Shown: one piece after another, positions 34,110 to 41,948 of the stretch
How positions within the stretch are numbered: the first letter of the stretch is position 1
Layout of the letters: every line of letters starts with the position of its first letter
From: SZUA-547 sp963669265
Lineage (GTDB): Bacteria > Pseudomonadota > Alphaproteobacteria > Rhodobacterales > Rhodobacteraceae
DNA: 64,000 bases
Reading direction: 5' to 3'
Assembly (NCBI GenBank): GCA_963669265.1
Contig: OY769916.1
Coordinates: forward strand, 1,798,001-1,862,000
Notes under the pieces: model-generated
What the model was told of the DNA's origin: nothing
The model's input: the letters and a program-made list of their open reading frames with translations, nothing else
The model's database searches: none
Position numbers and translations under genes: made by a program

Positions 34110-35291
34110 CTACGGACCACCCGCCAAAAACTCCGCAATTTCATTGAAAATCTGCGCGAACGCCGGTTCGTGCTCCAGCAGGATGTGGTTGTCGCTGTCG
34201 AGGCTGATGAAACGCGCGCCAGCGATCCCTGTCGCGAACGCGCGCCCGAATTTCAATGGGACGACGGCGTCACGGCGCGCATGGAGAACCAATGTCGGCG
34301 TTCGGACTTCTGGGAGCCGGTCTGAGACGTCGATGAGCCCCGTTTCCTCAAACAAACGCGCCGCCGTTTCGGGCGACGTGGTCTCACGCTGAAGATCGTT
34401 GAACCAGTCCGCCTGCTCATGCGTCGCGCCGGGCATGAACAACGAGGTGAAAATCTGCCGGAACGCCGGATTGTCCTGTCCCCAGCCGACCCGAAGAAGC
34501 GCGCTCATCGCCTCGCGCTTCACAATTTCATCGGGATCGCCGCGCTTTCTCCATCCCTTCACATAGCCGCCGTAGATGATGAGATGGCTGACCCGCTCCG
34601 GATTGCGACGCGCGTATTCGGCGGCGACGGCGCCGCCTTGAGAGACGCCCATAAGGGCGAAACGCTCCGCGCCGGAGGCTTCGACCACGCTTTCAAGATC
34701 CGTGACCCAAGATTCGAACGAAAGATCTTCCACATCCCGGTCCGACAAGCCGTTGCCGCGTTCGTCGTAGCGGACAAGCCGATGGCTGCGGCTGAGACCC
34801 TCAATCCAGTGCCGCCAGATCGGACTCTCCCAGTCATACTCCAGATGCGACAACCAGTTGGCGGCTTTGATAAGGGTCGGCCCCTCGCCGGTGGTCGCAT
34901 AGGCTATCTCAACTCCGTCGGACGTCGTGCAATAGCGAATATCCTGTTTCAAATCGCGAGATAGGCTCGACGATTGGAGGTCTTCCTGTTCGACGTGGCC
35001 TATGAACCGGAAGCCGCGCCCGTGGCTAGTCTGGATCCAGCGCTGTCGTTTGCCATCGTCATCGAGCGCTATGCGAGCCTGCTTGATCGCGGTGCTGAGC
35101 GTTGAATCCGAGACGACCCGGCCGTCCCAGACCTCTGCGATTAGATCCTCACGCGAAAGCACGCGGTCGCGGTGCTCGATCAGGCATCGCAGAAGATCGA
35201 AAATCTTGGGTTCAATGGCGTGAGGAGCGCCAGACTTCCTCATCTCGAAACGCGACGTGTCGAGTTCAAATTCGCCAAATCTGTAGATCAT
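34110..35291 (-). CDS. Winged-helix DNA-binding domain fused to an alpha/beta hydrolase
   Basis: The 393-residue protein joins an OmpR/CadC-type winged helix (residues 1-100: FELDTSRFEMRK, LSREDLIAEVWDGRVVSDSTLS, IQTSHGRGFRFIG) to a complete alpha/beta hydrolase domain (about 120-390). The hydrolase has the nucleophile elbow GVSQGG, an acid in ARRDAVVP and His in DSDNHILLEHEP. It has no receiver domain and no membrane helix, so it is neither a normal two-component regulator nor CadC. The hydrolase part may sense or process the inducer. The start at 35291 (MIYRFGEFEL) fits the family; the longer frame to 35357 overlaps the next gene. The regulon is unknown. Confidence 0.85.
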   Translation of the reverse strand: MIYRFGEFELDTSRFEMRKSGAPHAIEPKIFDLLRCLIEHRDRVLSREDLIAEVWDGRVVSDSTLSTAIKQARIALDDDGKRQRWIQTSHGRGFRFIGHVEQEDLQSSSLSRDLKQDIRYCTTSDGVEIAYATTGEGPTLIKAANWLSHLEYDWESPIWRHWIEGLSRSHRLVRYDERGNGLSDRDVEDLSFESWVTDLESVVEASGAERFALMGVSQGGAVAAEYARRNPERVSHLIIYGGYVKGWRKRGDPDEIVKREAMSALLRVGWGQDNPAFRQIFTSLFMPGATHEQADWFNDLQRETTSPETAARLFEETGLIDVSDRLPEVRTPTLVLHARRDAVVPLKFGRAFATGIAGARFISLDSDNHILLEHEPAFAQIFNEIAEFLAGGP

Positions 35292-35349
35292 CGCTTTATG
35301 CCCCCGCCTGCCGGAGATGTTTGCACAAGGCCAGGCGTCGGGAAAACCA

Positions 35350-36372
35350 TTACGCATCGCCTATCGCCGAGAACATCTTTCGGTACTGAGACGGGGTCAG
35401 GCCCGTGCGCCGCTTGAAGAGATTTCGAAAGAAGCCGGGGTTTTCGTAGCCGACATCCGCAGCGATTTCATCGAAGGATCTATCGCTGGTTTCGAGAATG
35501 CGCTTCGCCTCCTCAATCCGCAGGTTCTGGACATGGCCCATCAGCGTGTCGCCGGTCGCGATCTTGAAGCGGCGCTTCAGCGTGCGTTCCGGGACGCCGG
35601 CTTGTTCGACCACGCGCCGCACCGGGTCCGACATCCTGAAATTCGCCTCCAGCCACGTTTCGCATTTCCGCACCACGGAGTCGGCGTGCGGCGTGCGCTT
35701 GACCAGCGCATCGAACGGCAATTGGCCTTCGCCGTGCCATTTCAATAAATAGACCTTGGCGATGCGCAGCGCCTCTCCCGGGCTGCAATGGCGAGAGATA
35801 ATGTGCAGCGCCAGATCGTGCCAGGACGTCGTACCGCCCGCCGTGACGATCCGGCCCGCCGGATCCGCAAAACAGAGATTGGGTTCAGGCTGAAAGCGGA
35901 CCATCGGGTAGCGCTTGCGAAAGAGGCGCTGGTACCCCCAATGCGAGGTTGCGTCGCAATTGTTCAGCAGCCCGGTTTCCGCCAGCATGATGGATCCTGC
36001 GCAGGCTGAGTAGATGTGCGCGCCCGCCATGTATTGGTCGCAGATCCATGCCATCAGTTCGGGATATCGCCCTTTGAAATCCTCGTCCGGCCCGAGCCAG
36101 ATTTCAGGCAGGATCACAATCGGCGCCGACACGTCTTGCCCGACAAGCAAGTCCGGTTTGACGGGAATGTTGTTGCCACAGGTGAACCCCCCCTCGACTG
36201 GCGAGACGATCTTCGGCGTCAGCCGTTCAGGCGCTGGTTCGACGCCGGCGAGTTCCTGCCAGATCTGCCCGACAGAACTCAGCACATCGACCATTCCGTA
36301 AAGCGCCGAGCCAGCGGTTTCTGGCACGGCGACAATCAGGGCTTCTTTCGCTGTGTCCGCCACATCAGTCAT
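35350..36372 (-). CDS. GlxA-family AraC-type transcriptional regulator (DJ-1/PfpI domain plus AraC HTH)
   Basis: The 340-residue protein has an N-terminal class I glutamine amidotransferase-like domain (about 10-200, nucleophile-elbow region YSACAGSIMLAETG) and a C-terminal AraC double helix-turn-helix (about 235-335: VVEQAGVPERTLKRRF, FDEIAADVGYENPGFFRNLF). Such regulators respond to amine or amino-acid-like metabolites such as glycine betaine, carnitine or arginine. The start at 36372 (MTDVADTAK) avoids the direct repeats upstream, which would be inside the gene if the longer frame were used. It is divergent from the OsmC-monooxygenase-oxidoreductase genes and probably regulates them. Confidence 0.92.
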   Translation of the reverse strand: MTDVADTAKEALIVAVPETAGSALYGMVDVLSSVGQIWQELAGVEPAPERLTPKIVSPVEGGFTCGNNIPVKPDLLVGQDVSAPIVILPEIWLGPDEDFKGRYPELMAWICDQYMAGAHIYSACAGSIMLAETGLLNNCDATSHWGYQRLFRKRYPMVRFQPEPNLCFADPAGRIVTAGGTTSWHDLALHIISRHCSPGEALRIAKVYLLKWHGEGQLPFDALVKRTPHADSVVRKCETWLEANFRMSDPVRRVVEQAGVPERTLKRRFKIATGDTLMGHVQNLRIEEAKRILETSDRSFDEIAADVGYENPGFFRNLFKRRTGLTPSQYRKMFSAIGDA

Positions 36373-36382
36373 TTGAGGCACC

Positions 36383-36412
36383 TTTTTTGGCACGTTTGAA
36401 TCTTTTTTGGCA
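36383..36412. promoter_or_regulatory. Direct repeat, candidate AraC-family binding site
   Basis: TTTTTTGGCA occurs at 36383-36392 and 36403-36412, exactly 20 bp apart (two helical turns). The repeats lie 10 bp from the regulator start in the divergent region. Direct half-sites at about this spacing are the usual AraC-family site format, so self-repression and activation of the rightward genes is plausible. Confidence 0.62.
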
Positions 36413-36611
36413 GAAACTGCGCTGAAAATCAAAGCCGCCGCTCTCTAGCTTTTGGGTGCGGTCGCCATCAAGGCGGTCGGAGACCCAAAGGGAGACGGCG
36501 CGAATTTCAGGAAAACCTCAAGAAAACCCCAAGCGATTCTCAAGCGCTGGATGCTCAGGGGCGCCAAATAACTCCCACGACAACGAACCACAAACCAAGA
36601 GGATGAAATCA

Positions 36612-37175
36612 ATGACCAATAATCTAACCGCCGCCGTCGACAACGGCGTGAATGTTGAAGCCCTGCTGGGCGCCCGCGAGGCGCTGACCGACGCGCCGGA
36701 GGCGGCGCAGTTCAAGTGGCGGGCGAGCTGCCTTTGGATGAACGGCGTGCGTAGCCGCTCCACCATCAACGGGTTCTTCGGCCTGGGTGAAGAGCAGGCG
36801 CGCAAGCAGAGCTTCGCGATCGAGGCGGACCACCCCGAATGCTTCGCGGCGGAAGACCAAGCGGCGACTCCGGTTGAGATCGTTCTCTCCGGCCTCGCCA
36901 GTTGTCTGACCGGGGGTCTCGCCGCCGTTGCGCAGAGCCGCGGCATCCAGCTTCACGCCGTCCGCGCGACGGTGGAGGGCGACATGGATATCTCCGGCAT
37001 CCTTGGCATCGAAGGCGACGCGCGCAACGGCTTCAACGCCATCCGTGTGTGCTTCGAGGTCGAAGCCGACGCCACCGAAGATGAGATCAAGGCCCTTGTC
37101 GCCCAGTCGCAGAAGCGCTCCGCCGTCTTCGACGTCATCACCAACCCGACGAACGTGTTCGTCACCGTCAAATGA
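36612..37175 (+). CDS. OsmC-family protein
   Basis: The 187-residue protein has an OsmC fold. A strand region (FKWRASCLWMNGVRSRSTINGF) precedes the central helix TPVEIVLSGLASCLTGGLAA, which carries the conserved Cys, and the C-terminal strands RVCFEVEADATEDEIKALV and VFDVITNPTNVFVTV follow. OsmC proteins reduce organic peroxides with two cysteines, but many paralogues have other thiol-related roles. The partner Cys is not certain here. The ATG at 36612 lies 9 nt after AAGAGG, and the upstream ATG at 36603 is too close to it. It begins a three-gene unit with two flavoproteins, so a role in protecting or processing a reactive intermediate is possible. Confidence 0.85.
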   Translation: MTNNLTAAVDNGVNVEALLGAREALTDAPEAAQFKWRASCLWMNGVRSRSTINGFFGLGEEQARKQSFAIEADHPECFAAEDQAATPVEIVLSGLASCLTGGLAAVAQSRGIQLHAVRATVEGDMDISGILGIEGDARNGFNAIRVCFEVEADATEDEIKALVAQSQKRSAVFDVITNPTNVFVTVK

Positions 37176-37224
37176 CCAACGGGCGACCGCCTGCCTGACC
37201 CGCTGACGAAAGGGAGCGAAACCC

Positions 37225-38466
37225 ATGAAATACGCGACAACCGTCATCATAGGCGCCGGTCAGGCCGGTCTCGCCATGAGCCGTCAGCTTTCAAACCGCT
37301 CGATCGACCATGTGCTGATCGAGCGGGGCGAAGTGGCGAATTCCTGGCGCACGGAGCGCTGGGACTCGCTGCGCCTTCTAACGCCGAATTGGCAGAGCAG
37401 GTTGCCCGACTACCGCTATGCGGGCGACGATCGCGACGGCTATATGACCGCAAATGAGGTCGCCAGCTACTTGGACGGATACGCAGATTTTTGCGGCGCG
37501 CCGGTTGAGACCCATACCAGAGTGCTCTCGGTGCGTCCGGACGGCTGCGGGTACCGCGTCGCCACCACAAAGGACGACTGGCGCTGCGTGAACGTTGTGA
37601 TGGCGGCGGGCGCCTGTCGCATTCCCACGCGGCCCCGCTGCGCCGAAGGCATGCCAAAGGGCATCCTTCAGCTCAGCCCGCTCGACTACAAACGGCCGGA
37701 GCAATTGCCCAGCGGCGGCGTGTTGGTCGTCGGAGGGGGCGCCACGGGCGTGCAACTGGCGAGAGAGATCCAACTCTCCGGCAGACAGGTCACGCTTTCC
37801 GTCGGGGAGCATCTGCGCGCGCCGAGGATCTATCGCGGCAAGGATATCGAGCTTTGGTCAGATCTCGCTGGTCTGTTGGACGAGCGCTATGACGAGGTCG
37901 ACGATATCAACCGCGCGCGGCGCACGCCTTCACCGCAGCTGATCGGAGGCCCGACGCACAACGCCGTCGACATTAGCGCGCTCAAGGCTTTGGGCGTCGA
38001 GGTCGTCGGCCGGTTTGCGGGCATCCATGACGGCCGGGTGAGATTTTCCGGCGGCCTCGCCAATTTCTGCACGCTGGCGGATCTGAAAATGAACCGGATG
38101 CTGGACGCCATCGACGAATGGATCACGGAGGCGAGCCTCGACGGCGACGTTCCTGCGCCCCAAAGGTTTGCCTCAACTCACGTGCCAGAGGCGCCGCGAT
38201 TGGAGGCTGACCTGACGCGCGGAGCGATCAATTCCGTCATTTGGGCCACGGGATACAGGCCGGATTATTCCTGGCTGCAAGTCCCCGTCCTCGATCGTCG
38301 TGGGCGGCTGCGCCACGATGGCGGCGTGGTCGAAGCGGCGGGGCTCTACGTGATGGGCCTGCCGTTTATGCGCCGCCGCAAGTCCCTGCAAATCGACGGC
38401 GTCGGCGTCGACGCCCGCGATCTGGCCGATCACATGGCGGCGCGACTACACCGTGCGGCCGCATGA
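37225..38466 (+). CDS. Flavin-containing monooxygenase-like NAD(P)/FAD oxidoreductase
   Basis: The 413-residue protein has an N-terminal FAD motif VIIGAGQAGLAMS (residues 7-19), the ERWDSLRLLTPNW block seen in CzcO-like and FMO-like enzymes, and a second dinucleotide motif VVGGGATGVQLARE for NADPH. A C-terminal ATGYRPDYSW motif is typical of the group. Such enzymes insert one oxygen at N or S atoms or carry out Baeyer-Villiger oxidation, in the cytoplasm. The start has AAGGGAG upstream, 49 bp after the OsmC stop. The substrate is unknown. The GlxA-like regulator next door suggests an amine or sulfur compound, but this is conjecture. Confidence 0.9.
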   Translation: MKYATTVIIGAGQAGLAMSRQLSNRSIDHVLIERGEVANSWRTERWDSLRLLTPNWQSRLPDYRYAGDDRDGYMTANEVASYLDGYADFCGAPVETHTRVLSVRPDGCGYRVATTKDDWRCVNVVMAAGACRIPTRPRCAEGMPKGILQLSPLDYKRPEQLPSGGVLVVGGGATGVQLAREIQLSGRQVTLSVGEHLRAPRIYRGKDIELWSDLAGLLDERYDEVDDINRARRTPSPQLIGGPTHNAVDISALKALGVEVVGRFAGIHDGRVRFSGGLANFCTLADLKMNRMLDAIDEWITEASLDGDVPAPQRFASTHVPEAPRLEADLTRGAINSVIWATGYRPDYSWLQVPVLDRRGRLRHDGGVVEAAGLYVMGLPFMRRRKSLQIDGVGVDARDLADHMAARLHRAAA

Positions 38467-38481
38467 GAGAAGGAGGCTGTC

Positions 38482-39639
38482 ATGCCAGACCAAACTCGCT
38501 ACGACGCCTTGGTCGTCGGCGGGCGCTGCGCCGGGGCCGCGACCGCCATGCTGCTGGCGCGGGGCGGCGCACGCGTCCTGCTGATCGATCGGCAAACCTT
38601 GGGCGCCGACACGCTGTCGACCCATGCGCTCGTGCGCCCAGCGGTTACGCTACTGAACCAATGGGGTCTTCTCGATGCGGTTAGAAACAGCGGCGCTCCC
38701 CCTATCCGGCGTACGGTGTTTCACTATGGCGAGGAGGTCGTGCCGATTGAGATCAAGCCTGATGGCGAGATCGACGCACTCTACGCCCCGCGCCGCACCG
38801 TTCTGGATCGTCTGCTCGTTGAGGCCGCAGTCAATGCCGGCGCCGACGTGATGCACGAGACGCGTCTGATCGAACTGACCAAAGGGCGCCGTGGCCAGGT
38901 GGCGGGCGCGCTTATTATTGGTCGGGATGACGCGCTGCTCGAGGTCAGGGCGGATCTGGTCATCGGCGCGGACGGGCGGAACTCAACAATCGCCCGAACA
39001 GTAGGCGCTGAGACGCTTGTCTTAGCCGAGCATCATTCCAGCACGGTTTATGGGCATTTCGGCGGACTTGAAGCGGATGGCTATCATTGGATGTATCGGC
39101 CCGGAGCGAGTATCGGGCGGATTCCGACGAATGGGGGCGCATGCGTCTTCGCATCGGTCCCGCGTCAAGCCTACAAGAGGACGTTTGGCGACGACGCCCT
39201 GCGCGGATTTCTGCATGTGATCGCCCGGTTCGATAACCGCTTCGCAGCACAATTGCTGTGCAAGGCGGCTGAGACGCGCCTCTTCCGATTTCCCGGCGCG
39301 CATGGCTTCATGCGCCAAGCACATGGCAGGGGATGGGCGCTGGTCGGCGATGCGGGCTACTTCAAGGACCCTTTGACCGCGCATGGCATCACCGACGCAT
39401 TCCGCGACGCCGAGCTTCTTTCGCGCGCGGTGCTGGATGGCGGCGAAAACGCGCTGGCCAGTTTTCAGGAGGAGCGGGACGCGCTATCGACGCCGCTCTT
39501 CGAAGCGACCGACACCATCGCATCCTTCGACTGGACGATGGATGAGTTGAAGGCGCATCATCGCGGGTTGAACAAGGCTATGCGGACGGAGTTGGAGCAT
39601 TTGACGCTTGGTTGGCGGGGCAATGTACTTGCTGCGTGA
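38482..39639 (+). CDS. FAD-dependent oxidoreductase of the geranylgeranyl reductase/PHBH-like superfamily
   Basis: The 385-residue protein has an N-terminal FAD site (DALVVGGRCAGAATAMLLA), an internal DG motif (DLVIGADGRNSTIARTVG) and the C-terminal GDAGYFKDPLTAHGITDAFRD block. These show a class A flavoprotein monooxygenase/reductase fold. Members hydroxylate aromatics, epoxidise or reduce isoprenoid double bonds, so no reaction can be assigned. The ATG at 38482 lies 15 bp after the previous stop and has GGAGG upstream, which shows tight coupling to the monooxygenase gene. No membrane segment or signal peptide is seen. Confidence 0.88.
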   Translation: MPDQTRYDALVVGGRCAGAATAMLLARGGARVLLIDRQTLGADTLSTHALVRPAVTLLNQWGLLDAVRNSGAPPIRRTVFHYGEEVVPIEIKPDGEIDALYAPRRTVLDRLLVEAAVNAGADVMHETRLIELTKGRRGQVAGALIIGRDDALLEVRADLVIGADGRNSTIARTVGAETLVLAEHHSSTVYGHFGGLEADGYHWMYRPGASIGRIPTNGGACVFASVPRQAYKRTFGDDALRGFLHVIARFDNRFAAQLLCKAAETRLFRFPGAHGFMRQAHGRGWALVGDAGYFKDPLTAHGITDAFRDAELLSRAVLDGGENALASFQEERDALSTPLFEATDTIASFDWTMDELKAHHRGLNKAMRTELEHLTLGWRGNVLAA

Positions 39640-39696
39640 GATCGAGTTTCCGGAAGGTATCAGTTGCAATTTTTTAGACGTTGCAGACCCCGTTCG

Positions 39697-40401
39697 TTAT
39701 GCGATCTCATCGTCACGCGAGACCATCCGGTAGCTTGATCCGATATGCGAAAGCCGCACGTAAGTGACCGGTTTATCCGCCAACCAGGTTCGGCGCTCGA
39801 TCACGAAAACCGGCTCATCAGGCCTCAGGCGCAATCGGTCCCGTTCATCCCCAGTGGGCGTGGCGGCGCTGAATATGTGCTCGGCGCGGGTGTAGGGCAC
39901 TTCGGCTACAAGCCACTCATTTGGGCCGGTTTCCTCAAAATTGACATCCGACGCGTTGGGCACCGCGTCCAGATTGATCCAGCGGTTTTCCAGCTGGTAA
40001 GGCTCGCCGTCGGCGAGATGCAGACAGCGAAGAAACAGCACGGGCGTGTCCCTCGCCACATCAAGTCGCCCCGATAAACCACTATCCGAAACCAGGGTGC
40101 TGCGGTGAAGCAGCACATAGCCATAGCGCCGACCGCTCGCCTCGATTTCCATTCGGACCAATGGGATTTGCAACAACGCGCCCCGAGTGGCGCGGCGGGC
40201 GACGCGCGTGCCGGCCTTGCGGCGACGCTCGATCAGCCCAGCGTCAGCCAATTCTCGAAGAGCCCGGTTCACTGTGGCGCGCGCGCAGCCATAGTCCTGG
40301 GCGAGATCTTCCTCATTCGGAATCAGATCGCCGGGCGCCCATTCCTGACCGGTGATACGGGCGAGCATGTTCGCCTTGACGCTCTTATATGTCGCGCCCA
40401 C
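39697..40401 (-). CDS. hutC: HutC-type GntR-family repressor of histidine utilisation
   Basis: The 234-residue regulator has an N-terminal GntR winged helix (PNEEDLAQDYGCARATVNRALRELADAGLIERRR) and a C-terminal UTRA/HutC ligand domain (PVLFLRCLHLADGEPYQLENRWINL). Known HutC proteins bind GTNTANAC-like operators and are released by urocanate. The start is GTG at 40401, only 13 bp after the hutF stop, with a purine-rich GGGGGGTAGGG site, so it is co-transcribed with hutF. The operators in the hutF-hutI gap are consistent with autoregulation and control of both arms. Confidence 0.94.
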   Translation of the reverse strand: MGATYKSVKANMLARITGQEWAPGDLIPNEEDLAQDYGCARATVNRALRELADAGLIERRRKAGTRVARRATRGALLQIPLVRMEIEASGRRYGYVLLHRSTLVSDSGLSGRLDVARDTPVLFLRCLHLADGEPYQLENRWINLDAVPNASDVNFEETGPNEWLVAEVPYTRAEHIFSAATPTGDERDRLRLRPDEPVFVIERRTWLADKPVTYVRLSHIGSSYRMVSRDDEIA

Positions 40402-40414
40402 GCCCTACCCCCCG

Positions 40415-41779
40415 TCACAGTTCGCCAACCAGATCGCGGAGAGCGGCGCGATAGCGCTCCTCGATCCCGTCGCGTGCGATATGCCTTCCATCGCGCACGC
40501 AATGGCGTCCGGCGGACCAGACATCTCGCACCACCCGGTCGTCGCTGGCGAATATCCATCCATCGAAAAATTGCTCTGGCCTCAGCGCGCCGAAACAAAT
40601 GGCGTCGCTGTCGAGCGCTACGAGATCGGCCAGCTTTCCAGAGCGAATTTCGCCGCTGTCACGGCCGAGCGCCTGCGCGCCACCAGCCAATCCGCGCTGG
40701 TACAGCGATTGGCCCACCGAACCTTCGCCGATAGCGAGCACATTGCGGGCGCCGTCGCGTAGGCGCTGGCCGTATTCCAGCGTTCGCAGTTCCTCGGCGA
40801 CAGAAATGCGCACGTTTGAATCCGTTCCGACGCCGAATGCGCCATGGGCGGCCAGATAGCCCGTTCCATTGAATGGCCCATCCCCGAGATTGGCCTCGGT
40901 GATCGGGCAAAGCCCCGCGACAGCGCCAGAGCGGGCCAGCGCCTGCGTTTCGGCGACCGTCATATGCGTCGCATGGATCATGCACCAAACATTGTCGACA
41001 TCCACCGAGCCCAACAACCATTCCACAGGGCGGGCGCCCAGCCAGGATTCGATTTCTTCGACCTCTTTCGGCTGCTCAGCGATGTGAATATGGATCGGGG
41101 CGTCGCCGAAGCGAACAGCGATGTCCGCTAGATGTTGGGGCGTGGTGGCGCGAAGGGAATGTGGAGCGACGCCCACCCTGGCGTCGTCGGGAAGATCGCG
41201 TGCCGCGCGCTCCTTAGCCTCCTCGACCAATCGCGTGAACCGCTCAACATCATTTCCGAAGCGGAGTTGGCCGCCCGAAAGCGGCGCCTTTTGCGCTCCT
41301 CCATAACTGTAGAGGACGGGGAGGTGGGTCAGGCCAATGCCGGTCGCGGCGGCGGCGGCGAAAATGCGCGCCGAAGTCTCCGCGAGGACGTCATAAGGCG
41401 CACCGCCTGGTTGGTGGTGAACGTAATGGAACTCGGCGACGCTGGCGTAGCCCGCTTCTAGCATCTCGACAAAGGCAAGCGCCGCGATCGCCTCAATTTG
41501 CTCCGGCTTCAAATGGTTGAGGAAGCGATACATCAGCTCGCGCCAGGTCCAAAAGCTGTCGCGGCCTTCGGCTCGTCGCTCGGTCATACCCGCCATCGCC
41601 CGTTGAAACGTGTGGCTATGCAAATTCGCCAACGCGGGGAGGAGAATGCGGTTGGCGCCGCGGGCCACCAAAACATCGGAGCGCACCGCTGCGATGGCTC
41701 CCTCCGGCGTGACATCCACCGCAACGTCCTGCGCCCACCCGTCGGGCAGGAGAGCGTAACTGGCGGTAATCGTCTGCAT
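40415..41779 (-). CDS. hutF: Formimidoylglutamate deiminase
   Basis: The 454-residue amidohydrolase has the metal motif NLHSHTFQRAMAGMTE and further ligands in VAPHSLRA and HIHIAEQ. The ending SGKLADLVALD is typical of the superfamily. HutF converts N-formimino-L-glutamate to N-formyl-L-glutamate and ammonia, the fourth step of the five-step pathway, and hands its product to HutG. The ATG at 41779 (MQTITASYALLPDGW) is chosen because the longer frame to 41866 would cover the operator region. It is transcribed divergently from hutI and precedes hutC. Confidence 0.95.
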   Translation of the reverse strand: MQTITASYALLPDGWAQDVAVDVTPEGAIAAVRSDVLVARGANRILLPALANLHSHTFQRAMAGMTERRAEGRDSFWTWRELMYRFLNHLKPEQIEAIAALAFVEMLEAGYASVAEFHYVHHQPGGAPYDVLAETSARIFAAAAATGIGLTHLPVLYSYGGAQKAPLSGGQLRFGNDVERFTRLVEEAKERAARDLPDDARVGVAPHSLRATTPQHLADIAVRFGDAPIHIHIAEQPKEVEEIESWLGARPVEWLLGSVDVDNVWCMIHATHMTVAETQALARSGAVAGLCPITEANLGDGPFNGTGYLAAHGAFGVGTDSNVRISVAEELRTLEYGQRLRDGARNVLAIGEGSVGQSLYQRGLAGGAQALGRDSGEIRSGKLADLVALDSDAICFGALRPEQFFDGWIFASDDRVVRDVWSAGRHCVRDGRHIARDGIEERYRAALRDLVGEL

Positions 41780-41815
41780 GTGACGCCCCTTCGATCGAGG
41801 TAAGTTCAATATTAT

Positions 41816-41823
41816 GTCTACAC
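41816..41823. promoter_or_regulatory. HutC operator candidate 1 (GTCTACAC)
   Basis: GTCTACAC matches the GntR/HutC-type core GTNTANAC and is embedded in TTATGTCTACACAA, similar to the stronger site at 41874-41891. It lies 37 bp from the hutF start. Confidence 0.65.
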
Positions 41824-41873
41824 AAAAATATCGAATCCAAGCGCTCAACGTCGAGCAATACCGCACAATTAAT

Positions 41874-41891
41874 ATTATGTATAGACATAAT
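41874..41891. promoter_or_regulatory. HutC operator candidate 2 (perfect palindrome)
   Basis: ATTATGT-ATAG-ACATAAT has perfect 7-bp arms and a GTATAGAC core that fits GTNTANAC. It sits 58 bp before the hutI start and overlaps an AT-rich likely promoter. With site 1 it would let HutC control both divergent arms. Confidence 0.8.
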
Positions 41892-41948
41892 TAGATTAAC
41901 ATGCATATTTAGGCTCGTTCACTTCTCCCAATGAGTCTGGAAGACCGA

